Positions 1 through 7,195 of a stretch of 33,209 nucleotides of DNA are shown here, in pieces. Each line of letters begins with the position of its first letter. Position 1 is the first letter of the stretch. Source of the stretch: Candidatus Gastranaerophilales bacterium (lineage in GTDB: Bacteria; Cyanobacteriota; Vampirovibrionia; Gastranaerophilales; Gastranaerophilaceae); the NCBI GenBank assembly GCA_944323535.1, contig CALUSW010000015.1, positions 1 through 33,209 on the forward strand, written 5' to 3'. Under the pieces are notes generated by a model that did not search any database, was not told where the DNA came from, and worked only from the letters and a program-made list of their open reading frames with translations. The position numbers and the translations under genes were made by a program.

Positions 1-20
1 ATACTCTGACATAAACATAA

Positions 21-77
21 TAAAACTAATTAAAAATACCGCAATTACATAAGCTGCGGTATTTTTAATTAGTTTTA
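21..77. terminator. Long perfect hairpin, bidirectional terminator
   Basis: A 23-bp perfect stem (21-43 with 55-77) encloses an 11-base loop. The stem base is A-rich on the left and T-rich on the right, so it could act as an intrinsic terminator on either strand. It most likely ends a gene lying before the window. No coding region is visible in the first 350 bases. Confidence 0.75.
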
Positions 78-87
78 ATATTGGACT

Positions 88-247
88 AAAATATAATCTA
101 GTGTCGTATTAAACGGGTTTTCGCCCTGCTCGTCTTGCTCTTCGCAAGCCGACCCGGCTGCACCCTCTGCTCGCAATCCGCTTTTCAATACGCCACTCTC
201 AAAATTTCACTCACGCCGCCGGCTTATCGTGAACTTTTGTTCGGACA
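88..247 (-). repeat. Dispersed G+C-rich repeat, copy 1 (inverted relative to 22573-22788)
   Basis: About 160 bases, much richer in G+C than the surroundings, match the reverse complement of 22573-22788. I count about six substitutions over the shared length. This copy lacks a 55-base internal segment present in copy 2; the junction is an ATTAAA that is duplicated in copy 2. Its inner end lies 8 bases before the -35 element of the thiG promoter. It contains small hairpins, including AGCCG/CGGCT and CTTGC/GCAAG, but encodes no transposase. The family is unknown to me. Confidence 0.9.
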
Positions 248-254
248 ATTTATA

Positions 255-282
255 TTGACATAAAATTTTATTTTTCTATAAT
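255..282 (+). promoter_or_regulatory. Sigma-70 promoter for thiG operon
   Basis: A consensus -35 TTGACA (255-260) and a consensus -10 TATAAT (277-282) are separated by 16 bases. Transcription should begin near 289, giving a leader of about 85 nt before thiG that contains the hairpin at 298-344. This is one of the strongest promoter matches in the window. Confidence 0.8.
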
Positions 283-297
283 TAGATTAGTTATTTT

Positions 298-351
298 CAC
301 ATGAAGGGGTGCACCACCTCGGGTGCAGATTGTTCTTTCATGTGTTTTTTT
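298..351 (+). promoter_or_regulatory. Structured leader with terminator-like hairpin upstream of thiG
   Basis: An outer stem CACATGAA/TTCATGTG (298-305/337-344) encloses an inner stem TGCACC/GGTGCA (310-315/322-327), and seven T follow (345-351). It sits between a strong promoter and thiG, where an attenuator or riboswitch would be expected. A TPP riboswitch is the usual control for thiamine genes, but I cannot find its conserved CUGAGA and CCUGAU elements, and the element is too short. It may be an attenuator, a short leader RNA, or a terminator for readthrough. Confidence 0.5.
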
Positions 352-374
352 GTTAGTAAAACCGGAGAGCTAAA

Positions 375-1148
375 TTGAATAATTCAAATAAATTTATAAT
401 AGCGGGACATGAATTTAATTCACGATTTATTTTAGGTTCAGGCAAATATAATGTAGAACTCATCAAAGCTGCAATTGAATATGCAGGCGCCGAGATTATT
501 ACGCTTGCTTTAAGACGTGCAAATACAAATGATAAAGAAAATATAACAGACTTTATCCCTGAAGGAATTACTCTTCTCCCTAACACATCAGGAGCCAGAA
601 CTGCAGATGAAGCAGTCAGAATTGCCCGTTTAGCAAGAGAAATCGGCTGCGGCAATTTTGTTAAAATTGAAGTTATCAGAGATTCAAAATATCTTTTGCC
701 TGATAATTATGAAACTGTTAAAGCAACTGAAATTCTTGCAAAAGAAGGTTTTATTGTAATGCCTTATATGTATCCAGATTTGAATATTGCAAGAGATTTA
801 GTTAATGCAGGAGCAGCAGCAGTAATGCCCCTGGCCGCACCAATCGGCTCAAACAAGGGACTTTGCACAAAAGATTTTATTCAAATTCTTATAGATGAAA
901 TTGACTTGCCCGTTATTGTCGATGCCGGTATAGGAAGACCGTCTCAGGCATGTGAAGCTATGGAAATGGGCGCTGCTGCCATTATGGCAAATACAGCCAT
1001 AGCAACGGCAGGAAATATTATTCAAATGGCGGGAGCATTTAAAAAAGCTATTGAAGCAGGACGTGAAGCATATCTTGCAAAAACAGGAAGGGTAAAAGAA
1101 AAAGGCGCATCGGCATCTTCGCCTTTAACGGGATTTATTCTGGATTAG
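375..1148 (+). CDS. thiG: Thiazole synthase ThiG
   Basis: ThiG makes the thiazole phosphate of thiamine in the cytoplasm, from 1-deoxy-D-xylulose 5-phosphate, dehydroglycine and ThiS thiocarboxylate. The 257 residues are the usual family length and form a TIM barrel. Lys97 in [10 protein letters not shown] fits the Schiff-base lysine. The phosphate-binding region is seen in [12 protein letters not shown] and in [12 protein letters not shown]. The start is TTG, chosen because GGAGAG lies 5 bases ahead and the family N-terminus follows directly. thiH follows 13 bases later. ThiS, ThiF and ThiC are not in the window, so the pathway must be completed elsewhere. Confidence 0.95.
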   Translation: MNNSNKFIIAGHEFNSRFILGSGKYNVELIKAAIEYAGAEIITLALRRANTNDKENITDFIPEGITLLPNTSGARTADEAVRIARLAREIGCGNFVKIEVIRDSKYLLPDNYETVKATEILAKEGFIVMPYMYPDLNIARDLVNAGAAAVMPLAAPIGSNKGLCTKDFIQILIDEIDLPVIVDAGIGRPSQACEAMEMGAAAIMANTAIATAGNIIQMAGAFKKAIEAGREAYLAKTGRVKEKGASASSPLTGFILD

Positions 1149-1161
1149 GAGCAGACTATTT

Positions 1162-2310
1162 ATGCAGAATCATATGCAATATATGGAAGATATGGAAATT
1201 ATTGAATCTGATATTATGCAAAAAGTTCTTGAGGAAACCCGGAACTATAATTACAATGAATATAAAACAGAGGATATCAAAAGGGCTTTATCCTCCGATG
1301 TTTGTTCCGTCGATGACTTTAAAGCATTATTATCTCAAGCAGCATCCGATTTAATAGAAGAAATGGCATTAAAAGCAAAAGAAGAACGCGAAAAGCATTT
1401 TGGAAATTCGGTATATTTATTCACCCCGTTATATATATCAAACTATTGTGAAAATTATTGTATATACTGCGGATTTAACAGTCATAACAAAATAAAAAGG
1501 GCTAAGTTAAATATTGATGAAATAGAAAGAGAAATGCAGGCAATACAAGCAACCGGACTTGAAGAAATTCTTATACTTACCGGTGAAAGCAGAAAAATGT
1601 CCGATGTTAAATACATAGGAGAAGCCTGCAAGCTTGCCCGTAAATATTTTAAAATGACAGGACTTGAAGTATATCCGATGAATACGGAAGAATACCGCTA
1701 TCTTCAAAAATGCGGCGCAGACTACATAACAGTTTTTCAGGAAACTTATAATCCGGATAAATATAAAGAGCTGCATCTTCAAGGACACAAAAGAATATTT
1801 CCGTACCGTTTTAACGCTCAAGAGCGTGCATTAAAAGGCGGAATGAGAGGAACGGCATTTGCAGCCCTCCTCGGGCTTGATGATTTCAGAAAAGATGCTT
1901 TTGCAACAGGGCTGCATGCATATCTGCTTCAAAGGAAATATCCGTATGCGGAAATTTCTTTTTCCTGTCCGAGACTGCGCCCGATAATAAATAATAATAA
2001 AATTAACCCTAAAGATGTACATGAAAAACAACTTTTACAGGTAATTCTTGCATACAGAATATTTATGCCCTATGCTGGAATAACAATTTCTACCCGTGAA
2101 AGAGCAGATTTCAGAGATAATATTTTATCTCTTGCCGCAACAAAAATATCTGCCGGTGTAAGTACGGGTATAGGCTCACACAATAATGATGTTAAGGATA
2201 AAGGAGATAATCAGTTCATCATAGCTGATGACAGAAATGTTAATGAAGTTTATAATGCTGTTAAAGCTAAAGGTCTGCAGCCGGTAATGAATGATTATAT
2301 ATATGTATAA
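1162..2310 (+). CDS. thiH: 2-iminoacetate synthase ThiH (radical SAM)
   Basis: ThiH cleaves tyrosine to dehydroglycine and p-cresol by radical-SAM chemistry and hands dehydroglycine to ThiG. The iron-sulfur ligands are Cys96, Cys100 and Cys103 in NYCENYCIYCGF (CX3CX2C). The 382 residues match the family, including the C-terminal BATS-type region. AGGAG precedes the ATG by about 10 bases and overlaps the end of thiG, so the two are co-transcribed. Choosing ThiH rather than the oxygen-dependent glycine oxidase ThiO fits an anaerobic organism, because the cluster is oxygen-sensitive. Confidence 0.95.
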   Translation: MQNHMQYMEDMEIIESDIMQKVLEETRNYNYNEYKTEDIKRALSSDVCSVDDFKALLSQAASDLIEEMALKAKEEREKHFGNSVYLFTPLYISNYCENYCIYCGFNSHNKIKRAKLNIDEIEREMQAIQATGLEEILILTGESRKMSDVKYIGEACKLARKYFKMTGLEVYPMNTEEYRYLQKCGADYITVFQETYNPDKYKELHLQGHKRIFPYRFNAQERALKGGMRGTAFAALLGLDDFRKDAFATGLHAYLLQRKYPYAEISFSCPRLRPIINNNKINPKDVHEKQLLQVILAYRIFMPYAGITISTRERADFRDNILSLAATKISAGVSTGIGSHNNDVKDKGDNQFIIADDRNVNEVYNAVKAKGLQPVMNDYIYV

Positions 2311-2319
2311 GGATAAAAA

Positions 2320-2901
2320 ATGATTTCGGAAGAAAAAAAGACAATATGTGTATACTGCTCATCAAGCAATTATCTGCCTCAAAAATTTTATGATTTTTCT
2401 CATAAATTCGGACGATTAATAGCCTTAAACGGTTATAATATGGTATACGGCGGAACTACGGTCGGAATGATGGGAATTATTGCCGATGAAGCACTAAAAA
2501 ACGGGGCAAAAGTAACAGGGGTTATTCCTGAACGCATTGCCTCATTCGGACTAAAGCACCCTGAATTGGCGCAGGTTATAATAACTAAGGACATGCGGGA
2601 AAGAAAAGCAACAATGGAAAAATATGCGGATATTTTTGTTGCTGCTCCCGGCGGTTTCGGTACATTTGAAGAAATATTCGAAATTCTTGTTGCAAAACAA
2701 TTGGGATATCATAATAAACCGGTTATTTTTCTCAATTTTGACAACTACTATGAAAACATGCTGCGTATGTTTAATACCGTTTATGAAAATAAATTTGCAA
2801 AAGAAGATATGAAATCACTCTATTATATTGCAGATACACCTGAAGAAATGTTTGAATATATAAGAACATATACCCCTAAAGAAATTGCATTAAAATGGTA
2901 A
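2320..2901 (+). CDS. LOG-family nucleotide phosphoribohydrolase (TIGR00730-type)
   Basis: The family (often mis-annotated as lysine decarboxylase) hydrolyses nucleoside 5'-monophosphates to base plus ribose 5-phosphate; plant LOG members act on cytokinin ribotides. The signature PGGFGTFEE spans residues 110-118, with MRERK at 92-96 before it. The Rossmann-like start reads ICVYCSSS, and the 193 residues are typical. It lies 9 bases after thiH and is probably in the same transcript, but a direct thiamine role is unproven. The bacterial substrate cannot be read from sequence. The next gene appears to have its own promoter. Confidence 0.85.
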   Translation: MISEEKKTICVYCSSSNYLPQKFYDFSHKFGRLIALNGYNMVYGGTTVGMMGIIADEALKNGAKVTGVIPERIASFGLKHPELAQVIITKDMRERKATMEKYADIFVAAPGGFGTFEEIFEILVAKQLGYHNKPVIFLNFDNYYENMLRMFNTVYENKFAKEDMKSLYYIADTPEEMFEYIRTYTPKEIALKW

Positions 2902-2936
2902 ATTTTAACAAATATTAATATACTAATACTTTTTAT

Positions 2937-2964
2937 TAAAGAATTTTTTTATTTTTGCCGATAG
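2937..2964 (+). promoter_or_regulatory. Sigma-28 (FliA)-like promoter
   Basis: TAAA at 2937-2940 and GCCGATAG at 2957-2964 are separated by 16 bases. The flagellar sigma-28 consensus is TAAA-N15-GCCGATAA, so seven of eight -10 bases agree and the spacer is one base long. Transcription would start near 2971, just ahead of the preferred start at 2997. No other GCCGATA placed like this upstream of a gene was seen in the window. Confidence 0.5.
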
Positions 2965-2996
2965 AAAAAACATAAGTTATGGAGCTAAAGGCAAAA

Positions 2997-3524
2997 ATGG
3001 GATTAAATGTGAATTCTGTATATTCGGCAAATCATAATAAACCTGCTATTGACAGTGATGCCTTAGCACGTGTAACACAAAAGATTTTTAATCCTGAAAA
3101 CGATAAAACCATTGATGTATCAAAACTTGATTTATCAAAATTTAACAGAGCAAGTATAGGCACCGATTTATATGCTTCAAGAACAAACGGAGAAGTTGCT
3201 CTTCAAGCTGCTAAAGCCGCAACGGATTTTGATATTAATCTCAGTAAAGCTTTCAGTGCAAATGTTCAATATTTAAATTCTCAAGCCGCACAAAGTTTAT
3301 TTACATCAAAAGAAAATAACGGCAAAATTGCGCTTGCTGTTGACAATCTGCAAAAAATTAATGAAGAACAAATAATAATTGAATCCTCCCAAATTTCCGA
3401 AACAAAAGATATGGATAAAGATAAAAGAGGTTCAAATCCGTTTTCTTTTTACGTAAAAACAGATAAAAACGAAGAACAAGATGATAATGAATCTGTTTTT
3501 AATTCTATAAATATTTTTGCCTAA
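2997..3524 (+). CDS. Uncharacterised soluble protein behind a sigma-28-like promoter
   Basis: I do not recognise this protein. It has 175 residues from the preferred ATG at 2997, which has GGAG and AAAGG just upstream; an in-frame ATG at 2979 would give 181 residues but has no ribosome binding site and sits almost at the predicted transcript start. There is no signal peptide or membrane segment. The middle is Ala/Gln-rich and probably helical, and the C-terminal 50 residues are charged and rich in Asp, Glu, Lys and Asn. The N-terminus reads MGLNVNSVYS. If the promoter is real, the protein belongs to the flagellar or late motility regulon; it could be an exported or chaperone-like component. 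A clear terminator follows. Confidence 0.7.
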   Translation: MGLNVNSVYSANHNKPAIDSDALARVTQKIFNPENDKTIDVSKLDLSKFNRASIGTDLYASRTNGEVALQAAKAATDFDINLSKAFSANVQYLNSQAAQSLFTSKENNGKIALAVDNLQKINEEQIIIESSQISETKDMDKDKRGSNPFSFYVKTDKNEEQDDNESVFNSINIFA

Positions 3525-3547
3525 TATACATTGTTACTTGTTTTTGC

Positions 3548-3576
3548 GACGGAATTCATAATTTCGTCTTTTTTTT
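3548..3576 (+). terminator. Intrinsic terminator after the 2997-3524 gene
   Basis: An 8-bp stem (GACGGAAT with ATTTCGTC, one G-U pair) is followed by a run of T from 3569. It closes the plus-strand thiG-to-unknown-gene block. Confidence 0.8.
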
Positions 3577-3580
3577 GCAT

Positions 3581-3605
3581 AAAAAAAAGGGACATGTTAT
3601 GTCCC
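3581..3605 (-). terminator. Minus-strand intrinsic terminator
   Basis: A perfect 7-bp stem (GGGACAT/ATGTCCC, 3589-3605) with a 3-base loop is followed, on the minus strand, by eight T (3588-3581). It would stop transcripts coming from the right, although the nearest minus-strand gene, dgkA, ends 459 bases away. Confidence 0.75.
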
Positions 3606-4036
3606 AAATAATTCGGAATGTAAAAGAAAATCATTTTACTATCCATCGTGTGTAAGTAAGGTAAGTAAGGTAAGTATGTAAGGTATATTGTTTAAAAAAT
3701 TATTTTTGTAATAAAAAGTTTAGTACGCGTACTTTTGTCTTCATCCCTGTTCCCGTTATAATCTGTAGTCGTTTTAGTTTGCTTTTGTTTTTCTCTCTTA
3801 ATATCTCTCTTGTTTATTTTTTGTTTGTTTTGTCTTACATATATATAAAGTATTTTTTATATACAAAATTGCTAAATCATAGATAAAAAATATATAAAAT
3901 GCTTAACATTTCTTAATTTTCAAATAAGGATATGTAATATATAGCCCCAAATATATACATACGGTTAATATACGAAAACTTATTTAAACAAGTATTATAA
4001 AACTATACATATTCCACTCTCACTCGTAAACTGTAT
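3606..4036. other. Non-coding interval, candidate small RNA region
   Basis: No convincing gene is seen in this stretch. It holds three 9-bp tandem units of the form GTAAGTAAG (3652-3678, third unit with one change) and a perfect 12-bp palindrome AGTACGCGTACT (3722-3733). On the minus strand a 14-codon frame, MKTKVRVLNFLLQK, follows a GGGAACAGGG that could serve as a ribosome binding site. A minus-strand terminator lies on the left and a plus-strand terminator on the right, so at least one RNA independent of the flanking genes is possible. Confidence 0.45.
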
Positions 4037-4062
4037 GACCGAATTTTTCGGTCTTTTTTTTT
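4037..4062 (+). terminator. Plus-strand intrinsic terminator with no gene before it
   Basis: GACCGAA/TTCGGTC (4037-4043/4047-4053) with a TTT loop is followed by nine T. It faces plus-strand transcription, but the nearest plus-strand gene ends at 3524 with its own terminator. Read on the minus strand, right after dgkA, it lacks a T tract. Confidence 0.8.
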
Positions 4063-4063
4063 A

Positions 4064-4441
4064 TTAAAAAACCAGCTTAAGAATATAAGAACCGAAAAGA
4101 ATACAACCGATAATAACACTCATAAATGCAGCTAGAAGAACCATACCTGCAGACATATCCTTTGCCATTTCAACAAGTTTTGAATAATTATTTTTATAGA
4201 CGGCATCAAGAGTAAATTCTATAGCCGAATTTAAAAGTTCACAAATTAGAACAAGAGCTATCATAATTAAAAGTATACATATATCCGTTAATGAAAATCT
4301 TAATAAGACAGAAAACGCAATAACAAAAACAGATATAAAAATCTCAATAACAAAATTCCGCTGGGAACTTACAGCAAGCTTTAGCCCCCTTATGGCATTA
4401 GAAATACTTTCAGCTACACTTGAAGATTTGAATTTAGTCAT
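4064..4441 (-). CDS. dgkA: DgkA-type diacylglycerol/undecaprenol kinase
   Basis: This small integral membrane kinase phosphorylates undecaprenol or diacylglycerol, recycling lipid carrier and phosphatidate. The 125 residues and three membrane segments (about 30-48, 52-70 and 98-121) fit the family. The active-site pattern is visible: Glu69, Asn71 and Glu75 in CELLNSAIEF, and Lys94-Asp95 in MAKDMSAG. It overlaps the ybeY stop by 4 bases (ATGA), so it is translationally coupled. The order pgpH-ybeY-dgkA is the one seen in many Bacillota. Undecaprenol is the likelier substrate, as in Gram-positive homologues, but this is not provable here. Confidence 0.93.
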   Translation of the reverse strand: MTKFKSSSVAESISNAIRGLKLAVSSQRNFVIEIFISVFVIAFSVLLRFSLTDICILLIMIALVLICELLNSAIEFTLDAVYKNNYSKLVEMAKDMSAGMVLLAAFMSVIIGCILFGSYILKLVF

Positions 4442-4977
4442 AACACCAGTGCCTTTGATTTATTTTGATAATCGATCATAAAATTATAATCTTTTTCCGT
4501 TTGATGATCAAAACCGAGAAGATGTAATATACCGTGAGATATTACAAAAAATAACTCGTTTTTAAAATCTATATTGTTTTCTTCCGCCTGTTCTTTTACT
4601 CTATCCAGAGAAATCATTATTTCTCCGAGATAAACTTCATTATCTATAATAAACCGCTCTTCCTTCGGAGAATCCGCAAAAATAGAAAAAGTTATAACAT
4701 CCGTAGGCATATCTTTATTACGATATTCATTATTAATGCGTTTTATTTCATTATTATTCATAAACACTATATCAAAAACTACCGCAGCAAAAGAACAATC
4801 AGCAAGACAGGATTTATTCATAATATTTTCTTCAGCAAAAATAAAATCCGCCATTTTAACAACAGCATTATATATTTCGGTTTCATTAATCTTAAAAGAG
4901 GAATAATTATTTTCTAAAAATATATTCAGCTGCGCCACAATTACCTGCTTATTCTTCTTTATTTCGGATTTCTTCAA
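4438..4977 (-). CDS. ybeY: Endoribonuclease YbeY (rRNA maturation factor)
   Basis: YbeY is a zinc-dependent single-strand RNase needed for 16S rRNA 3'-end maturation and ribosome quality control. The motif HGILHLLGFDH (residues 148-158) carries the three zinc-binding histidines 148, 152 and 158. The listed TTG start gives 179 residues and overlaps pgpH by 29 bases, with AGGA in front. A GTG at 4938 gives 166 residues, nearer the family norm of about 150-160, starts after the pgpH stop and also has AGG upstream, so the true start is uncertain. It lies in the pgpH-ybeY-dgkA operon. Confidence 0.93.
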   Translation of the reverse strand: MKKSEIKKNKQVIVAQLNIFLENNYSSFKINETEIYNAVVKMADFIFAEENIMNKSCLADCSFAAVVFDIVFMNNNEIKRINNEYRNKDMPTDVITFSIFADSPKEERFIIDNEVYLGEIMISLDRVKEQAEENNIDFKNELFFVISHGILHLLGFDHQTEKDYNFMIDYQNKSKALVL

Positions 4978-7039
4978 TAGATTCCTGATATTTAATACGT
5001 TTATGGAACACGCTTCTTAGAACTCTGGAGAGAGTTGCGGCAATAACTTTAATATCTTTAAGAGTCAAAGGACTTTCCGAAAGCTGGTCATCATCAAGTC
5101 TGTCTTTTATTATCTTATTTATTAAAGCGTCCAATTCTTCCTGAGATTGATCTTTTAATGTTCTGGAAGCAGATTCTACCGCATCTGCTATCATTAATAT
5201 AGCAGTCTCTTTAGTATTAGGTTTGGGACCTGTATAGCGGAATTGTTCTTCTTTTACATTTTCGATGCCTTCCTGCGCAACCGCCTGATTATAAAAATAG
5301 CTGGCAAGAGAATCCCCATGGTGCTGAACCATAAAATCCTGTATTATTTCAGGGATATTATACTCTTTGGCAAGCGCAATGCCGTCTTTGGTATGCGATG
5401 TTATAACCATTTTACTTGAACGCGGAGTTAACTTTTCATGAGGATTTTCAATGCCGCTGTAAGTTTGATTTTCAACAAAGAACAAAGGTCTTACAATTTT
5501 TCCTACATCGTGATATAAAGCCCCGACTCTTGCCAGAATAGGATTAGCTCCTATTGCCTCCGCTGCCGATTCTGCTAAATTAGATACCCTTAAACTATGC
5601 TCAAATGTACCGGGTGCGGTTTCATGCAATTTTTTTAATAACGGCTGGTTATAGTCACCAAGTTCAGCAAGCCCGAACATTGTAATTACTTTAAAAGTAT
5701 TCTCAAAAATAGGAATCATTCCGACAGCTATAATACCCGAGAAGAAACAATTTAAGACACCTGCCGCAACATCCTGCATAAGTTTATTAATTCCGAGATC
5801 ATAGTATACGCAAAGTATAATTACAGCCATTGCAATTGAAGTATAAGCACCTACTTTTATAAGATCAAACCTTCTTGTATACTTTATAGTTGTCATGCCT
5901 ATTGTTGAAATTATCACCGACAATATAAATACGGACATTGCAAGCGCCGAAAATTGAAGCGAGAAAGTTATAATCGTCAGTAAAGTTACGGTTATAAAGA
6001 ATGCACTTCTGGGATTTAAGAATACCGATAATATAATTGTAAAAAACGGGAACGGAAGCAGGAACACAGACCAGTTTACAGGCAGCAATACTGACAATAT
6101 TGCCATAAACAAACATAAAACAGCTACTATTAATAAATATCTTTTATTTAAAAATTTTGGTTCAAATGATTTCAAATAATATATTACGGTAAAAATTCCT
6201 ATCCCGACCAGACATAATATACCCAGAATTCCAAGATAATTAATTCTCAAAATATTGTAACCGGCCTTGCTGAGCGCTTCTTTTTTAACCTGAGTTATAG
6301 GTTCTCCTACCTTAACAATGGTATCACCTTTATTAAATTTAACTATAATCGGAGAAACCATATCACGGGCATTTTTTCTGGCAATGGCTGTTGCTTCTTC
6401 ATCGACAATCATATTCGGAACTATAACCTGTTCTAAAAGCGCCGTTATAACTTTTATCTGGTTATTTGTTGTATTTGCTTCTATATTTCTTCTTATAATT
6501 TTTGAGAGAGAATTCTCTTCAAAATCTTTTTCGGTTATCCCTTCATTTAAAACGGAAGTTAATGTTTTTTGCGAGGATACAAAAATTTTATTTAATAATT
6601 CATCATCGGCATTTAAAAAATAAGAGACAATAAATGATTTTGCGGATATATCGGAAATATCCAGCATTACATCCATGTCTTTTTGTTTTTTTTGTTCAGA
6701 TTCTCCCGAATTTCTGATATTTTGTATTTCATTGATTATTTCATTTAAATTATTTTTAATATAACCGTCATCGGCAGGTGCATATACAAGACTTACCTTA
6801 TGGGCAACTTCTCTTTTTCTTTTCTCTGTTTTAATATTATCAACAACCTCAATGTCTCTGGGGGCAACAACCATTACTTTGCTTATATTGTCGGTGCCGG
6901 CTATTGTCTGAAAGAAAAAATATTTTGATACTATTATTCCCGTAAAGATAACCGCAAAAATAACTATTAAAAATCCGTTCAAAAGAAATTTAGGTGATTT
7001 TAGCCCTGACAATTTCTTATTAAAGTCTATTTTTTTCAT
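4949..7039 (-). CDS. pgpH: PgpH-family c-di-AMP phosphodiesterase (7TMR-HDED plus HD domain)
   Basis: PgpH-type proteins hydrolyse c-di-AMP at the cytoplasmic face and respond to signals through an external domain. The 696 residues hold a membrane anchor (about 20-40), an extracellular HDED region (about 55-255), a membrane bundle (about 265-450) and a cytoplasmic HD domain (about 475-640). Metal ligands are visible: His481, His510-Asp511 in LYHDVGK, His549, His573-His574 and Asp619. It is first in an operon with ybeY and dgkA. No diadenylate cyclase lies in the window. Assignment as c-di-AMP specific rests on family membership. Confidence 0.92.
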   Translation of the reverse strand: MKKIDFNKKLSGLKSPKFLLNGFLIVIFAVIFTGIIVSKYFFFQTIAGTDNISKVMVVAPRDIEVVDNIKTEKRKREVAHKVSLVYAPADDGYIKNNLNEIINEIQNIRNSGESEQKKQKDMDVMLDISDISAKSFIVSYFLNADDELLNKIFVSSQKTLTSVLNEGITEKDFEENSLSKIIRRNIEANTTNNQIKVITALLEQVIVPNMIVDEEATAIARKNARDMVSPIIVKFNKGDTIVKVGEPITQVKKEALSKAGYNILRINYLGILGILCLVGIGIFTVIYYLKSFEPKFLNKRYLLIVAVLCLFMAILSVLLPVNWSVFLLPFPFFTIILSVFLNPRSAFFITVTLLTIITFSLQFSALAMSVFILSVIISTIGMTTIKYTRRFDLIKVGAYTSIAMAVIILCVYYDLGINKLMQDVAAGVLNCFFSGIIAVGMIPIFENTFKVITMFGLAELGDYNQPLLKKLHETAPGTFEHSLRVSNLAESAAEAIGANPILARVGALYHDVGKIVRPLFFVENQTYSGIENPHEKLTPRSSKMVITSHTKDGIALAKEYNIPEIIQDFMVQHHGDSLASYFYNQAVAQEGIENVKEEQFRYTGPKPNTKETAILMIADAVESASRTLKDQSQEELDALINKIIKDRLDDDQLSESPLTLKDIKVIAATLSRVLRSVFHKRIKYQESIEEIRNKEE

Positions 7040-7076
7040 ATAAAAACCACTATTATTTATTATTTATCACTTAATT

Positions 7077-7104
7077 TTACACCAATCCTTTTTTTTTGCA
7101 AAAT
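7077..7104 (-). promoter_or_regulatory. Probable promoter of the pgpH operon
   Basis: On the minus strand TTGCAA is followed after 16 bases by TAAAAT, four and five of six bases from consensus. The initiation site would be near 7070, about 30 bases ahead of the pgpH start. It is divergent from the plus-strand promoter at 7116-7144. Confidence 0.45.
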
Positions 7105-7115
7105 TCATTAAATAT

Positions 7116-7144
7116 TTGAACTTTTACTCTTACAATAATATAAT
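7116..7144 (+). promoter_or_regulatory. Sigma-70 promoter of the AsmA-like gene
   Basis: TTGAAC (7116-7121) and TATAAT (7139-7144) are separated by 17 bases. The transcript should begin near 7151, leaving a 45-base leader that lacks a clear Shine-Dalgarno sequence before the ATG at 7196. Confidence 0.7.
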
Positions 7145-7195
7145 TACAAAAGTAGAGTTTTACAACTTCAGATTAGTGCCGGCAGATTATTTAAT

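Noticed and set aside
290-360. TPP riboswitch in front of thiG
   Set aside because: The position is right and GGGGTGC is present, but the CUGAGA and CCUGAU elements and the five-stem layout are missing; the element is too short.
2979-2999. ATG at 2979 as the start of the unknown gene
   Set aside because: It has no ribosome binding site and is within about 8 bases of the predicted sigma-28 transcript start; ATG 2997 has GGAG and AAAGG ahead.
3650-3683. CRISPR-like tandem array
   Set aside because: Units are only 9 bases, directly adjacent without spacers, and there are no cas genes.
3722-3733. LexA box of cyanobacterial type
   Set aside because: AGTACGCGTACT has the half sites but a spacing of 2 instead of 4 bases, and no SOS gene follows.
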